NCBI GenBank assembly: GCA_020746105.1
Contig: CM036620.1
Location: forward strand, 39,955,206-40,019,205
Source: Trogon surrucura
Lineage: Eukaryota; Chordata; Aves; Trogoniformes; Trogonidae
Direction: 5' to 3'
DNA length: 64,000 bases
Both the position numbers and the translations under genes were made by a program. The notes beneath the pieces are model-generated. The model was not told the DNA's origin and ran no database searches. It was given only the letters and a program-made list of their open reading frames with translations. Positions 1 to 12,702 of the stretch are shown piece after piece. Numbering within the stretch: the stretch's first letter is position 1; the number at the start of each line of letters is the position of its first letter.

Positions 1-1470
1 AAAAAAATAAACTCATCTCAGAAATTGGTTGTTATTACATGCATAGTCAGCATCTCTACTATAGCAGAACTTGTGCAGTTTATTATACTTCTGCTCGCTC
101 AAAAAAAAAATCTAATTCTCATTCTTCTGTTTCTTAAAACAAATCAGCAATGTAAGGTAACGGTTTAGAAGTTAGTCAATGCTATCATAAGCCAGAAAGA
201 ACATGCATTTCTTGGTGAAGAAGCGTTAGTACTCTTCCATATTTTGGCACAAGCTACCTCATTAGCAGCTTGACAGTAAAAGCAGAACAGCAGCTACCTG
301 CAATAAATACCTACTCTGCTATTACAACACAAAGCATGTTTCACATACAACAGAAAAAGGGAGTATTTCAACATGAGTTTGAAAATGCACAATTTTCCAT
401 TCCGATCCCTCAAAACATCTAGAGAAACAAATCTATGCAGTAAAAATGTAACTAATTTCCTTGGGAATAGGCTTCCATTTTGCAGAAGAAATAAGAGCTT
501 TGAGTCTTGGAAGGAAGCACTTGGAGAACGGTGAAGGTTAGAGCTTGATTTGTTTTCTCTGAATATTTGTTACAGGGAACATAGGCTCTTTGGAAGAAAT
601 ATGCTTTTTTTTTGCTGGCCCTCATTTTTCCCAGCAGACAACAGCTGCTACTGTCCAGCGTTTAAAGGACCTTTGCCCTGCCCTCCTACTTTGTTTCCCT
701 TAGGAATGTCATTCATCCTTTTGTAACCATTGCAACTCATTACTGCCTTATTTTTTCCTGTCACTTTTGTTCTGGTCTTTAAAAGAGAACATATACACTC
801 CTCCAGCCTAAGGAAGAAAAAAAAAATGAAAAGGAAATCATTAGGACTTGGGAGAATGCTCAGGGTCAAACATTCATGTTGTACACCAATGTAATCTCAG
901 AGGTTTTGCCCATAAACTTATCAAAAGAAGTTAATGACTTGGTGAACTAATCACAGACACAATGAAACATCACATTAAATAGAATATTTAAGGATATTTC
1001 TATTTTCTCTCATTCTTTCTTCTTTCTCATTGCTCCCTTATCTTGATCAACATTTCATCATATGTTTGGTAAGGGAAAAGGGGTTGCCTCTCTGTCCATC
1101 CCAGGCCAACTCCTTTTAACAGGAGAGCCTGTTAGCTTTATGCTGCTTAGTTGTTATTCCATCCAGTCTTCTTATTAATCTTGCTTATCGCTGATTTTGC
1201 CTTTCATTTTCTACTTGGTGACCTCCTGTTCCATCATTATTTTGAAAAGGCTGGCCAACGATTACAGTATTTTTAGGACAATATGAAGGATCCTTTGTCT
1301 CTACAAACTGCTAGACTACTAATATTTTAATATAATAGCTAAACCAGATTGTATCCAAGGCTACCCTCCTAAGAAATAATAGCAATTGGTTACGAAAGTG
1401 CTAAGAGAACCCAACAGGTGGGTGAACTCATAGATGTGGGACCCTGCAAACCCAAGAAAACATTTACTTG

Positions 1471-1544
1471 TCAGTGTTAGGTTAATGATTGGACTCGATG
1501 ATCTTAAAGGTCTTTTCCAATCTGGGCAATTCTGTGATTCTGTG
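1471..1544 (+). mobile_element. CR1 LINE 3' tail fragment
   Basis: The block GGTTAATGATTGGACTCGAT followed by ATGATCTTAAAGGTCTTTTC matches the conserved CR1 3' UTR end, and the element finishes with two ATTCTGTG octamers at 1529-1544. Only the last roughly 75 bp remain, typical of extreme 5' truncation. Confidence 0.85.
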
Positions 1545-2150
1545 TTCTTCATATGCTCACACCTTTCCTTAGGAACTCAGAAGTTATCTAAATGAGACCT
1601 AACCCTTATCTACACTAAGACAACATATACGCACGGTTGCTATTGCTACTCCTGATACACTGGCACCTCCCACTTCCGTAACACACTGATGCAGCCAAAC
1701 CAGTATTAGCAGTGACTGAACCTTTTTAATGACCACTCCTCACATATAGAGAGGTACAGAACACTTCTTGGAAAATTTCTTTGAAAAAGGACCTGAAAAG
1801 TATAATTTTAGCTTAAGAGTGTAAAATACAAATGGCATTCAATTTCCTCAACTACTACACAACAGCGGCATTTTCAAAGCCAGTAATACAGACTAACATA
1901 ATTTTCCTTGACCACAGTTCTTTGCTCAAGAGTAGCAAAGACGTTATTATGAAAATATTAAAACATCCAAAGATTACAGGAAAACGACAGCTGTAAAAGC
2001 TCAAAATTTTAAACTGCCCTAGACCTCCTACACATTAAAATGCACCTTGGTAACTAAACCTAACTCTCAGAAACATATAGAGGGGCAATACGAAGACTAA
2101 AATAATTGTTTTGAATAGTCCTTTTTAAAAATAAACATTGCATGCAAATA

Positions 2151-2183
2151 CTGTTATTACTGTTATTACTGTTATTACTGTTA
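2151..2183 (+). repeat. 9-bp tandem repeat (CTGTTATTA) x3.7
   Basis: Three perfect units and a partial fourth, with no interruption. Confidence 0.9.
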
Positions 2184-5100
2184 CAGAAATGATGCAAAAT
2201 ATTAACAACGCTGTTCACTCTGACAGTTTAGTCAACCAGGTGAGAAAGGCACAATTTAAATCTCTGCCAACAGCAATAAAAAAAAAAAAAGTTTCGAGAG
2301 GATGTGGATGAGGAGACACTGAAAAGATTCGATATTACAACCATCTACTGCAAACCAGCAACCCTGGAGGGAAAATCGTTTCTCCTCCTTTTCTTCTAGT
2401 TCATGAGCTATTTTAAATCGTGTCTAGCAAGAAAGGCACAGTCTTTGTTTCCCCTTTTCCTTTTAGTTCTGTGGCTCCAAAACCTCGCAGTCTCCTGCAA
2501 ACAAAACTGCCACATTACAATCACAAAACAAGGTACTTCCACACATGATGTCAAAACTGCTTGTTGTGGAAAACCAGCGGCTTCTCTTACAAAAGGATAG
2601 CTGATATGTTGAACACAGCATTCTGTTCTTTATCCTTTTTCTTTTCTGCTTTTTTTTTCACAATCCCATTTAATAACCCAGCTGCCAGTCACCCACTGGT
2701 AAGAGGGTTTACACGCAGGGGTGTTAGCTGGTTCAGACCACCGAAGCCAAGACTGGGATACAAGACGGGCCCTTCTGCAATCCCTGCCTCATTTCAGAAC
2801 GTCTCAACTTTTGCAATCAAACCAGTGCAAAGATCAGCCCCAGTCACTCAGAGCTTTGCCAACTGGCTCCTCCTTCCTCAGGCTCAAACCCTTGGCAGTT
2901 TAGCAGAGCCGCTCTTCTTGTCAGCCCTCCAGCTGCCTGCTGGGGTGAGCAATATTTACCCTCGTACTCTTCAATCAGAGGGCAACAAAAACCAACTCGA
3001 ATTAAAAAAGGACCAATTCCAATCCCCACAGGAGCATTTGAACTACTGTCTTCAAGGGGAAAGATTCAAACAGCCTCCTACATACTCACCAAAACACCAC
3101 GGAAGAGTAGCTTTAATCTTTTAAGAGCAACAGCGAAAATCTCCAGCCACTTCAGAGGAGAAGCAGCCAACAGCCGAACAGCGCGCATCTTCTCTGCAGC
3201 CCAGAAACCTGCTCTGCCACGAGTTTTCTTTCTGGAAAACTGTTCGGCATTTTAAATGCTGTAACACGACAATGTGAATCACTCCCTTCGAGGGCATCGC
3301 TTCATTTCAGATTAATAGGAACCAAGGAAAAATTATGTCTTACAATTACCGGTCTTAAACTTCATGCTCGTAGTCGACATTTGGGATTAGACGGGCACAG
3401 CCCTAAACACTTGCAAATCAGTGTAAAGGGCACGTAGGAGGAAGGTTCAAGGGGTGATTACACCCACTCCTGCAGCTAAAGACAACTCTGCCTAGCTAGC
3501 AAAAATTAAAGTTCTAGTCTTTTTTTTCCAGCATATAGGTGAGGGAAGACTAAATTCCTTTCAAATAACACTGCTCTTAAAAGTCGATATGGTTTATGTG
3601 TTGTGACCACCCTCAGTCAAAAGATTTTTTTCTGCTCAACCCCCTGTGTAAGGTAACATTCACACAATCCATCAAACCGTAATTCTAATCATATTCGATG
3701 GGATTTGAACTGAATTCTATTTTTGGATTTCAAGAACTACAGATAATTAATACAGTTTTCTCCTTGAAGTATCTCATCTGCTCTAACTACGTCTAACAAA
3801 AAGCTTTTGGCTACCACCGGATGACAAATAAAATAAACTAAAACCACAAGAATGTCTCATTAAGAAGAATTAGAAAATGACAGGACTCACTTCCGCTTGT
3901 TTTATTCCTTTACTAAACAGATACTTTTGGGAAGCGAAACACTGTGCAGAAGTAAAAATAAAGTGTATTGTGTCAGGATATTTTGCAAAAATTAATTGAA
4001 ATTTCAAGAATGAACCTAAAAATTCAGCCTACATTAGACTTGCCTGCTGGAACTCGCCACAACGTATGAAATAAGTCTGGTTTTGAAGGACAAAATGATA
4101 GTATGAGGCATATAGCTGATAGCCCGTGCATTTCTCCCATGTTTCAGTGAAGAATGAGGAACAAACTTGAAGAAAAACAACACCTTAATGTTTGAATTTC
4201 TTAATTAAAAAGTGAAATTTACGTAATAAATAACTAAATAACTAACTAAATAAAAGTAGTCAAACACAGGCATCATTGAAATGGTTTTCACAGAATACAG
4301 AAGTTTCTGATTTTGGTGACTTAGTGGCATTACTTCAAGTAGCAAGGGAGCTTAAAAAACCCACCCTCAGTTTAAACAAAAATATTGGATGCCACAGCCC
4401 ACGGTTTACATTTTCTTTATCCAAAGTTGCCTAAAGCAACCCAAAGACATTTGATCCTATTCCTATTTTAGATGTTTGTAGTTACTCACAATACCATGAG
4501 ATGCTAACAGTTGGTGTTCAAATAAGGAGAGCAAAACCTCTGAATTTTATCAGCCATAATTATTAGTAGCAACAGGGCATAATGCTTCTTGCGCTTTTGA
4601 TGATCACTTGAGCAAAATTTGGTAGCATCTTTAACGTCATATTCTGAAATGGTGCACACATACTTATTTTTAGGAAAGATTATACTATAGAATTTTTACA
4701 ACCAACATGGTAACGTACACAATTGGTTATTTCAACTCTTTCTGTTTCGTAGGATAAAACTTTCTGTATTTAACCTCCAGACTGCGTTAACTAGACCAAA
4801 ATAAAGCATCAAGCTCTGTGTGCAAAACATGCTTATTACTTGCACATTTAAGAATATCTGGCCTTCAGAAAAGCGCCAGAAAAAAAAAATCTTATTTGTA
4901 CCAATGGTAACACACCAGTTATTACATCTACCACTTATCTTTAGGAAACAGTATAAAGTTACAATTTGTACAGCTAAATGCTCAAAAAGATCAAGAAATG
5001 AACTATGCAGAGAAGTTTGATTCTCTTCTATTATGTATTATAACACAGAGAAAACTTGATGTTGAAACTTGGGTAATCTCTCTATTCAAATTTTACGACG

Positions 5101-5327
5101 ACTGTAAGGTACTGCACTTAGCCCTCAGCACGTACCACAGTGATTTACTGTGTACTTCTCATGTGACTGGTTACAGCTTTATTGATCCAAGCAGAGTAAA
5201 TCACGACACACGTGTATCTGGGACACAATATAGTTTGAAAAACAATTACAAGATGACATAATGCAAGTAATTAAGAACTGCACATGAAAAAGGCTAAACA
5301 CAAGACTGTATGCTAGCTTAATTAAAA

Positions 5328-5373
5328 CTTAGAGATGTATTCTCAGATGTATTACATCTTAGAGATGTATTCT
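5328..5373 (+). repeat. 30-bp-spaced direct duplication
   Basis: CTTAGAGATGTATTCT occurs at 5328-5343 and again at 5358-5373, identical over 16 bp. This suggests a small local duplication in the SH3RF1 intron. Confidence 0.75.
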
Positions 5374-6724
5374 TATTAGTAAAACTTTACATGTACAGCT
5401 AAAATAAGAAAAAAGACCATTCTTCTTTTCACTGAATGTATAATAGAAATACTTCAGCATTAATAACAAAAACATTCACACACATAGCACTCTATACAGT
5501 TAATCTAATTCATGCTAAAAAAATCTAATTTATATTGCTATAATCTACAGGGGTTTTGTAATCAATTTTGCCAAGACTTGCCTAGGTCCTTCTAATACTC
5601 CGCACGCCATTGGGAAATTCCTGTTCATTTTGTTTCATCAGTACCACGATTTCCATTTCAACAAGTATGTAGATATAATCTTTAAAAACTCATTTATGAG
5701 TAAACAACCTTAATTTCTTGTGTTACACAGTTCAGGAGCAACATATATCGTCTGAAAAATACCACACGATATTCTAGCATAAACACCATCAATATGCAGT
5801 ACTTCCATGTTTGAGATTCCTTATCTATTACGCCCACAAAGGAGATCTAAATATGTTAGAAACTAAATGTTTTGTAAGTATACAAATTATACGTGCTCAT
5901 TTCATTAAAAAACAGAAAGAGATATGCAGTGGTTTTTGAATGACAAATATCTGATAGCAAATAGAACTGCTCTGCTTGCTACTTGAAAAAAATATTTAAA
6001 CAAAATCAAATTAGGCCTCAAAACACAATTAGAAAAATTGTATTAAACAGCTCTCCTTCTGTTTGCTACTTCCAGTTATCTCATTCCTTGCTTTAGCAGT
6101 GCAAGTCCAATATTGCAATCAGAAATCTACAGTTTTGGTAACAAATACCTGTTCATGTAAAACTGTACTACTTTTAAGACTCGTTTTATGCATAGTATTT
6201 TTTTATTAAAAATTTAGCATAAAAGAAACTACATTTCATACATTTAATAAATGAAAAATAATTTATTTCAACAGGTTTTCTGTAAGTACAACAAGTGGAT
6301 AGATTTAATTGCATAAGCTAGAGAAATGCATGACTTCTTTTTTAGGGCACCTGGATATTCCCTCATTCCAATATCTCAACGTAGCACAAGATGCTTTCTG
6401 ACCCCCCTCAATCTTAGGTACAAAGTAAATAAGCAGTGAATAAAAAAAAAAATTATAAAAAAGGAAAGCTATTATATTAATTTTGCAGTTAAAGAACTAA
6501 AGACTAATTCATCCCCCCTGGAAGACATTTCTATTTTCTCCCCCATTTTCCCACGGAATATTATTGTCCATTTGGCAAGAACAACAGCAAAAAACCCCAG
6601 CGTGCCAGCTCATCAGCAGGCAGAGTTCATAACCTGCTATACAGCCTAACTTGATTTTTGTCAGTGACCTTTAGCAGGAGGCAGGAGCGATAACAGTTTA
6701 AATTACCACTGATAAACCTGTCAA

Positions 6725-6822
6725 AGATCATGATTTGGCTCACAGAGAGACCAAGGGATTTGCCCAGTGTCAAATATTCAGCTGAAGAGCTGGAACTTAA
6801 CAGTATCTCACAGTCTTGACAA
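6725..6822 (+). mobile_element. MIR-type SINE fragment
   Basis: The run resembling 'cacagagag..aagggatttgcccag.gtca...agc.gaagagctggaact' follows the MIR core and 3' half, including the gcagagctggaact-like block. It is heavily diverged, as expected for a very old amniote SINE. Read by eye, not by alignment. Confidence 0.55.
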
Positions 6823-9376
6823 CAAGATAGCATTCATTAATGCCTTTTATTTCTGAGCACAAAAATGGAAGTTTCTGAATTCATCCTGGAATTTTCAGAT
6901 TTTTCTAAGTGCTTCTGGTCATTCTTACTTTTCCACATTGCACAACTCCACCCAAGCATACTACAAAAAGCTACAAAAACTCCACAGCTTACCTAGAAAA
7001 GTCTGTCTTGCAAGACACAAATTTTAATCAAATTCGTGCACTGCTGTATTTTTGTGTGGCTGGGCTAGGGAGCAACCTTGACCACATGAACCTGAACTGA
7101 AAGAATACTCCTGGATTCATTCTAGAGCTCTGATACAAGGTCATCTTATTTAGGAAGTTCAGTTGGAGTTTATTCTTTTTCCCCCAAAGTACTATGTTTA
7201 TTTTTCTTTTTTTTTTTTTTTAAAGTACGAGCCCATCAGCAAAGAAAAAAACACCTGATAAACAGAAACTAAACCGAGAAGCAATAGTCTTAGCTGTGAA
7301 TAAACAAAATTAAGTTATACAGCCACCATGAAAGAGTTTGTTGGATGCAGCATTGTACAAAGATTAACTTTATTCAGCATTTTTTTCATCTGCCCATGAA
7401 ATAAAATGTGCATTTTTTTTTCAACAGACTAAACTATTTAATTCCATAACATAATATTTCATTCTTTGCTCCAAAAATAAGCCACATTTATTCAAGACAT
7501 GTATTTGAGCTTACCACAGCAAAAAGTATACTGGAAACGGTGATTCATCTATATTGGTTTCTCAAACAGTAAGAGAACACAAGAAAAACACATCATACAA
7601 AGATCCCAACTCACAATGTGTAGCACTAGAAAGGTCCCTACACATAGGTATAACCAAAGCATGGGAGAAAACTGCCAATACTGTAGGAAATAAAAAGAGT
7701 ATAGGGCAGATAATGTACTAAGAGATACCTTGTATATACAACATTGGCTGAACACATAAATATACCAATATTTATGAATGTATGATTACATTGCTTACTA
7801 AAATATAGGAGTACATCGAGAGCATTGCTGTGCCTCCACCTTCACACACACTGAAGTGAAACCAACTTTCTAGTACAACATATGATTTGTTTGAAAGGAT
7901 AATAATAATGGGCTTCAATCATATTTCTGAAAACAACATGTTATTTTAACAGCTTGCTGTACTCACTGCAATGGATGGTAAGATAAACTAAACTACTCTG
8001 TTAAAGTTTAGCAGAGGAGGAAAGTTAAAAACCAAATGAGAGGTATGTAAAATGTACCTTGACTATGAGAGAACCAGATTCAGTCTAATTCCCTGTTCCG
8101 TTGGAATGTACCTCTTGAGAATTATGGGCCTCATCTCCCCATTGGCTGCAAAAAGGATCTATATAGCAATCCAATTCATTAAATATGTTTTAGAAACTAT
8201 TCTGGTATCGTCATTTTATCTTTCTACCAAGGGCTAAGACTCAATTGGAGAATCCAATAAGAAAAAAAACACACCAGGAAAAAATTGTCATTGTCAAAAT
8301 GCTGATACAGTCTTACGTGAAACTGATTTCCACATCTAATTTCTTGTCCGCCTTCCAACAAAAAAAATAGGAATATTTGCATCACCTCTTTTACAAAGAA
8401 ATAACCTGCCCTAATTTTATCCCCCAAGTGAATCGCTAATAAGAAAACAAAATTTTATTTGACAATACCTTATCATGCCTTTTCAAGTTACATACAGAAC
8501 ATGCACACTGCAACTAATTTTTAGGAACTTCACTTACACACTAGACAAAACAAGAAATACTAATTTTGCCACTGAAGAAATTAATACTTAATACTTTCTT
8601 ACTACTACTAGTCATACATCTTTAAGAGCCATGTGGTTTTTTATGCATTGAGATGTAACATAGACCTGAAATCATGATCGATCCAGTGGCTCTTTCCTTA
8701 TTTATACCACTTAAGATTGCAGTTTAACCTCATGTTCAAGGCTCCTTCATCTATGTATTAATTTATAAATGAGACCAGTCCATTCAGGATGAAGGCAGCA
8801 CTATGTACAGTCAATTACTGCCACACCCCAAAATAATTTAGGGGTAGGAACTGCAGAATAGCTCATACCTCCGTAATATCCCAAGCAATAACTGAGTCAG
8901 AAATATTACTAACAGAGGCAATTTCTACAGTAGTTTGGAATCCTAAGCTCTCCAAGCATCTGACACATTGGGGTTTTTTTACAAGGGATTTCTCCCCCAC
9001 ATAATCTATAAGAAAGCTGACTAGTAGCATAGGATGTCTTCTTTGCCAATGAATATTTCACATCACATTCTTTCATATTAGCCAGTTTTGATTTTTAAAA
9101 TGTTTATAGTAAAATAGACTTTAAGTCAGTTTTGAATACTGAAACTAAAAATTGCTGTTGAATACAAACACAGTACCTGAACGGAAATATAAGTGATCTT
9201 AAAAAGTTAAGATGGTAAGGTGACTGGAGGCGACTCTTGTTCAGTCAAGTCAGCAAGCTGACTTCTCTTTCCCTTCCAGCTTCTGTTTGAGTTAATCAAA
9301 TAGACTGACTTTCCATTCGGGAAATCCAGATTAACCTATGTACCGTCAGGCGTTCATTTACAATTTGTTTTCTTAA

Positions 9377-9414
9377 AACTGTGCCCTCTAAAGTCAACTG
9401 TGCCCTCTGAAGTC
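9377..9414 (+). repeat. 19-bp tandem duplication
   Basis: AACTGTGCCCTCTAAAGTC is followed directly by a copy with one A-to-G change. Confidence 0.85.
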
Positions 9415-10305
9415 TGTTTATGAAGCAGAAGAGATACAAACAAAAACCCCAAAACTTTAAAACCCCAACAAAAACACTTATCTCACTGTGAGTGAAGGAA
9501 GACCTGCTTAACACACAAGTGATTTGATAACATTTGACTACAATGCAGTACAGATGATCTTCAGCTACAGCTGTTTCATGGTTCTGTACCTGATCAAAAA
9601 AATTTGCTTTTTACTATCTTAGATCCATTTCAGCTCCATCAGATCAGAATTTCAGCATATTGCCACCAGTGGCACCTAAAACACTCACCATATTGAGCAT
9701 TAAAGCAAATTCAATTTTACCTTTGAGAAATTAAGGGCAGAATTCCAGCCCTCATGCTGATTTTGAGTAACAGTCAATGTGTAAGATCCAAATTTGAGAC
9801 ACCTACCAGCCCTGGTAGCTGCCCTACTCCCTCTTTGTCTTCTACGGACCTTTTGCAATTGAGTCCATCAATTTGTTTTTTTTTTCGTGACATGAACAAG
9901 AGGGCAGAGATGTCTTACAGCTCTTCAGCCTGCAGGTGGGTGGATGGTGCCCACTCTCCAGATGCAGAGTTGAGTCTACACCTCCACAAGTGGAGAAGAA
10001 AGGATCGATGTATTTTCTACAGTTTTATACTTAGTAGTTTTTTTTTTACTGTTGTTTTAAGTGACTGCCCTGTTTTGGGGGGAGTTGTTTTGGTGTTTAA
10101 AGTAATAACTTTTGAAGGAAACATCAACATAACCATTGAGCTCCAGCAATGGATTTCAAACTGGTGAGAGGTGGGATTTCAGCCATGCTGTTCTTCATTG
10201 CTACCTATGGGCTACCTGCAGCAGGTCCCTTTTGGAATACCCATAACTAGGGAACGTAAATCAAAGCCCAGCTTTTGAGCAAGGTTTTGGTCAGTCTAGC
10301 ACAAG

Positions 10306-10376
10306 ACCATAAGAATATAAACCCAATTGGGTCAGAGAGCCAAATCTGATGTCGCCCACCCGACTGCATCAACAGG
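10306..10376 (+). mobile_element. possible ancient CR1-like LINE fragment
   Basis: The run 'cataagaatataaacccaat' then 'tgggtcagagagccaaatct' resembles the 'cataagaacataag...actgggtcagaccaaaggtc' block common in old sauropsid CR1 families. The match is short and diverged, so this is tentative. Confidence 0.3.
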
Positions 10377-12642
10377 TTTCTGCAGCACAGCACGTGGGAT
10401 AAACATCTGCCTGCTGCAAAAAGCATGCCTAAAATTAGTTTCAGAAAACAGCATTTAAATTAAGATCCTTCACCAATAATTAACAAGGAAAGCACACTGA
10501 ATTTTAACAAGACTGAAGTGTGGGGCAAGGCTTCAATTAATAAACTTTATCATTAAATCTACTGCTATTAAGTCTATACTCAAAAACTCTACTGCTTATT
10601 AACTGTTCTTTCTCATCTCAGCAACATCTTAGATGAAGAGATAGTTGAACAGCTTGCTGTTCAAGTGCTAGAGGCTACATTTATAGTTTGTGACAGTCAC
10701 GGCAGTTCTGATATGCCTTGGTGGCACATTTCATTGCAGCCACATCGCTACAAACGGAAAAATCCAAATGCTCAAAGCACACGCAGGAGAATGCTGGTGG
10801 ACGGGCTCAGCATTTAAACGGTCTTGCCCATTCGAGGGTGATTCACTTCAGCGAAGCTTTCAGCACCAATATACTCGCAGCAAGAATTTGTCCAAATTCT
10901 GCCACCCTTGGTCTAAGCAACATCTAAAGAAGAGCATGTAAGGTAGATTCCAGTGTTTTGGGTTCTGCTTCTAGCCAAGAACAGCCTGGGTCACACGCTG
11001 GCAACAACCTTGGCAGCACACTCCTTCTGCTTCTCTTGCTGCCAATACTAATGAAACAAAACTAGACGCAAGAGGTTTCTTAGAAACTTGGTGTTAATGC
11101 TGCCTGGCTGGGACTATCTGTAATGCTTGTACTAATTATTCCTGAGTAGATTAGACTGGAGAGTGCCAAGCCAGCCCAGCAGCCCTTTCTGTGCACGCTC
11201 TGCTGGGTGGCCGCGTTTCTAAACTCAAAAATTGCATTAAATGGTTGACACTAACACATACTGCAGCGAAGCTATGAGGTGAAGAATTGTTATTGCTGTG
11301 GTAAGACAATCACCACTGAGGCACCTTGAATACAAGAGATTTAAAACTGAAGCAATACGTAGAAGTAATTTACACAAATAAAAATCAAGCAAAACATAAA
11401 AAGTAGTTTTATTAAAAGAAAGCAAACCGTAAAATGCATCCATAAAACTCCCAGTTTTGCTTTTTATTTCAAATCCTGCACAGAGTATATGGAGAACACG
11501 GAAGGAGAACAAAGGGATGATTTCTACACACCAGCAGCTCAGCTTTCCAGTGCCAACATTTTATATAGCACATTACAGTCACTTTTATACCCTCATCTGC
11601 ATGCATCAAGTCGAACAGTCAGTCTTCATCTAGAGCCATAATATGAGTATGTACTTCTCAATAATAGTACATTTGTACAGCCGCAGTTGTTCTCTCCCCC
11701 TGGAGGTAGAAGATTGTGGATCTATTTTGGTTTTCTTTTTAAAAAAGGAAACAACGGGATATTGCACTGCTCAGCGTTTCTTTTTAAATACAGACTCACT
11801 ACTCAGGATTTCAAACACTTTTTGCTGTAGCATAAAGCACACAAAATTTAATCATTTTTTCTACCACCTGGAAAGAACATACCTGACACTCATTTCTTAT
11901 TAAGAGAATTAAAAAAAGTGAAAAACTAGATGCAAAAAAACTTACGTCCACACATCTCAATGAAACTTGCTGGTTATCATCACTTCTAAGGAAATAAAAT
12001 TATAATGAAGTGACTATTTTTTGTTATTTTTCCCCTCAATTTCAATAGCAGACATTAATTCTCACAAGATCATAGAGATATAGCTAACCTGAAATGCAAT
12101 ATTCTTTTAAAGCTGTCCTTTAAAAAGTGATTTAACTTGCGAAAGAAACAACTTAATTTAGGCTTAGATAAATATTAGTTACTTTCGAAACAGTAGTGGC
12201 CCAACATCTGAAAGTTTATCCCAAGAGATCCTATTTTCTCATTGAAAACAGAAGTCAGAAACAAGCTATTTTCTCCTAAATTAACCTCATCTTTACATTA
12301 GAGAGGAAAATGAGAAGAGAAATATCACAGCTAAGCCAACACAAACAACAAATGTTATGTTCCATATCTGACAGGCAAAAAATAAAGGAAAACCACACAT
12401 CAGGTCATACTTTTGTGCTATGTAATCAGATTTATTTTATCTCACCAAATAATTCACTGGAGACAAACAAGGAGATGAGGAAAAAAAGAAAAGAGGTGTT
12501 ATTTCCATAAAAAGACATCATTAGTACCTGCAGTACATGATCCAACATGACACGAGATCCAACCACCAAACCATGGATGTCTCGGCATGGATTCCCCTTG
12601 ACGCGTATTACAGCACCGAAAGGGATGGCAAAACAATTCTCT

Positions 12643-12702
12643 GGCCCAATGAGCCAAGCACTCACCTGGGATGTGGGCAGTTGAGGTTCAATCCTCTTCC
12701 TG
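12643..12702 (+). repeat. tRNA-like block, possible old SINE head
   Basis: Plus strand shows a box-A-like TGGCCCAATGAGCC, then CACTCACCTGGGATGTGGGC, then a box-B-like GGTTCAATCCT about 45 nt downstream. This spacing and wording resemble tRNA-derived SINE heads. It is too diverged to be a working tRNA: I see no closed acceptor stem. The same segment overlaps an exon-like stretch on minus (see findings). Confidence 0.35.

Noticed and set aside
2561-3124. 187-codon open frame on plus in the SH3RF1 intron
   Set aside because: Low complexity Phe/Ser start, no recognised domain, no flanking splice or promoter logic. A chance frame in a slightly GC-richer patch.
12643-12702. A functional tRNA gene
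   Set aside because: Box A and B similarity only; no foldable acceptor stem or clear anticodon arm could be drawn.
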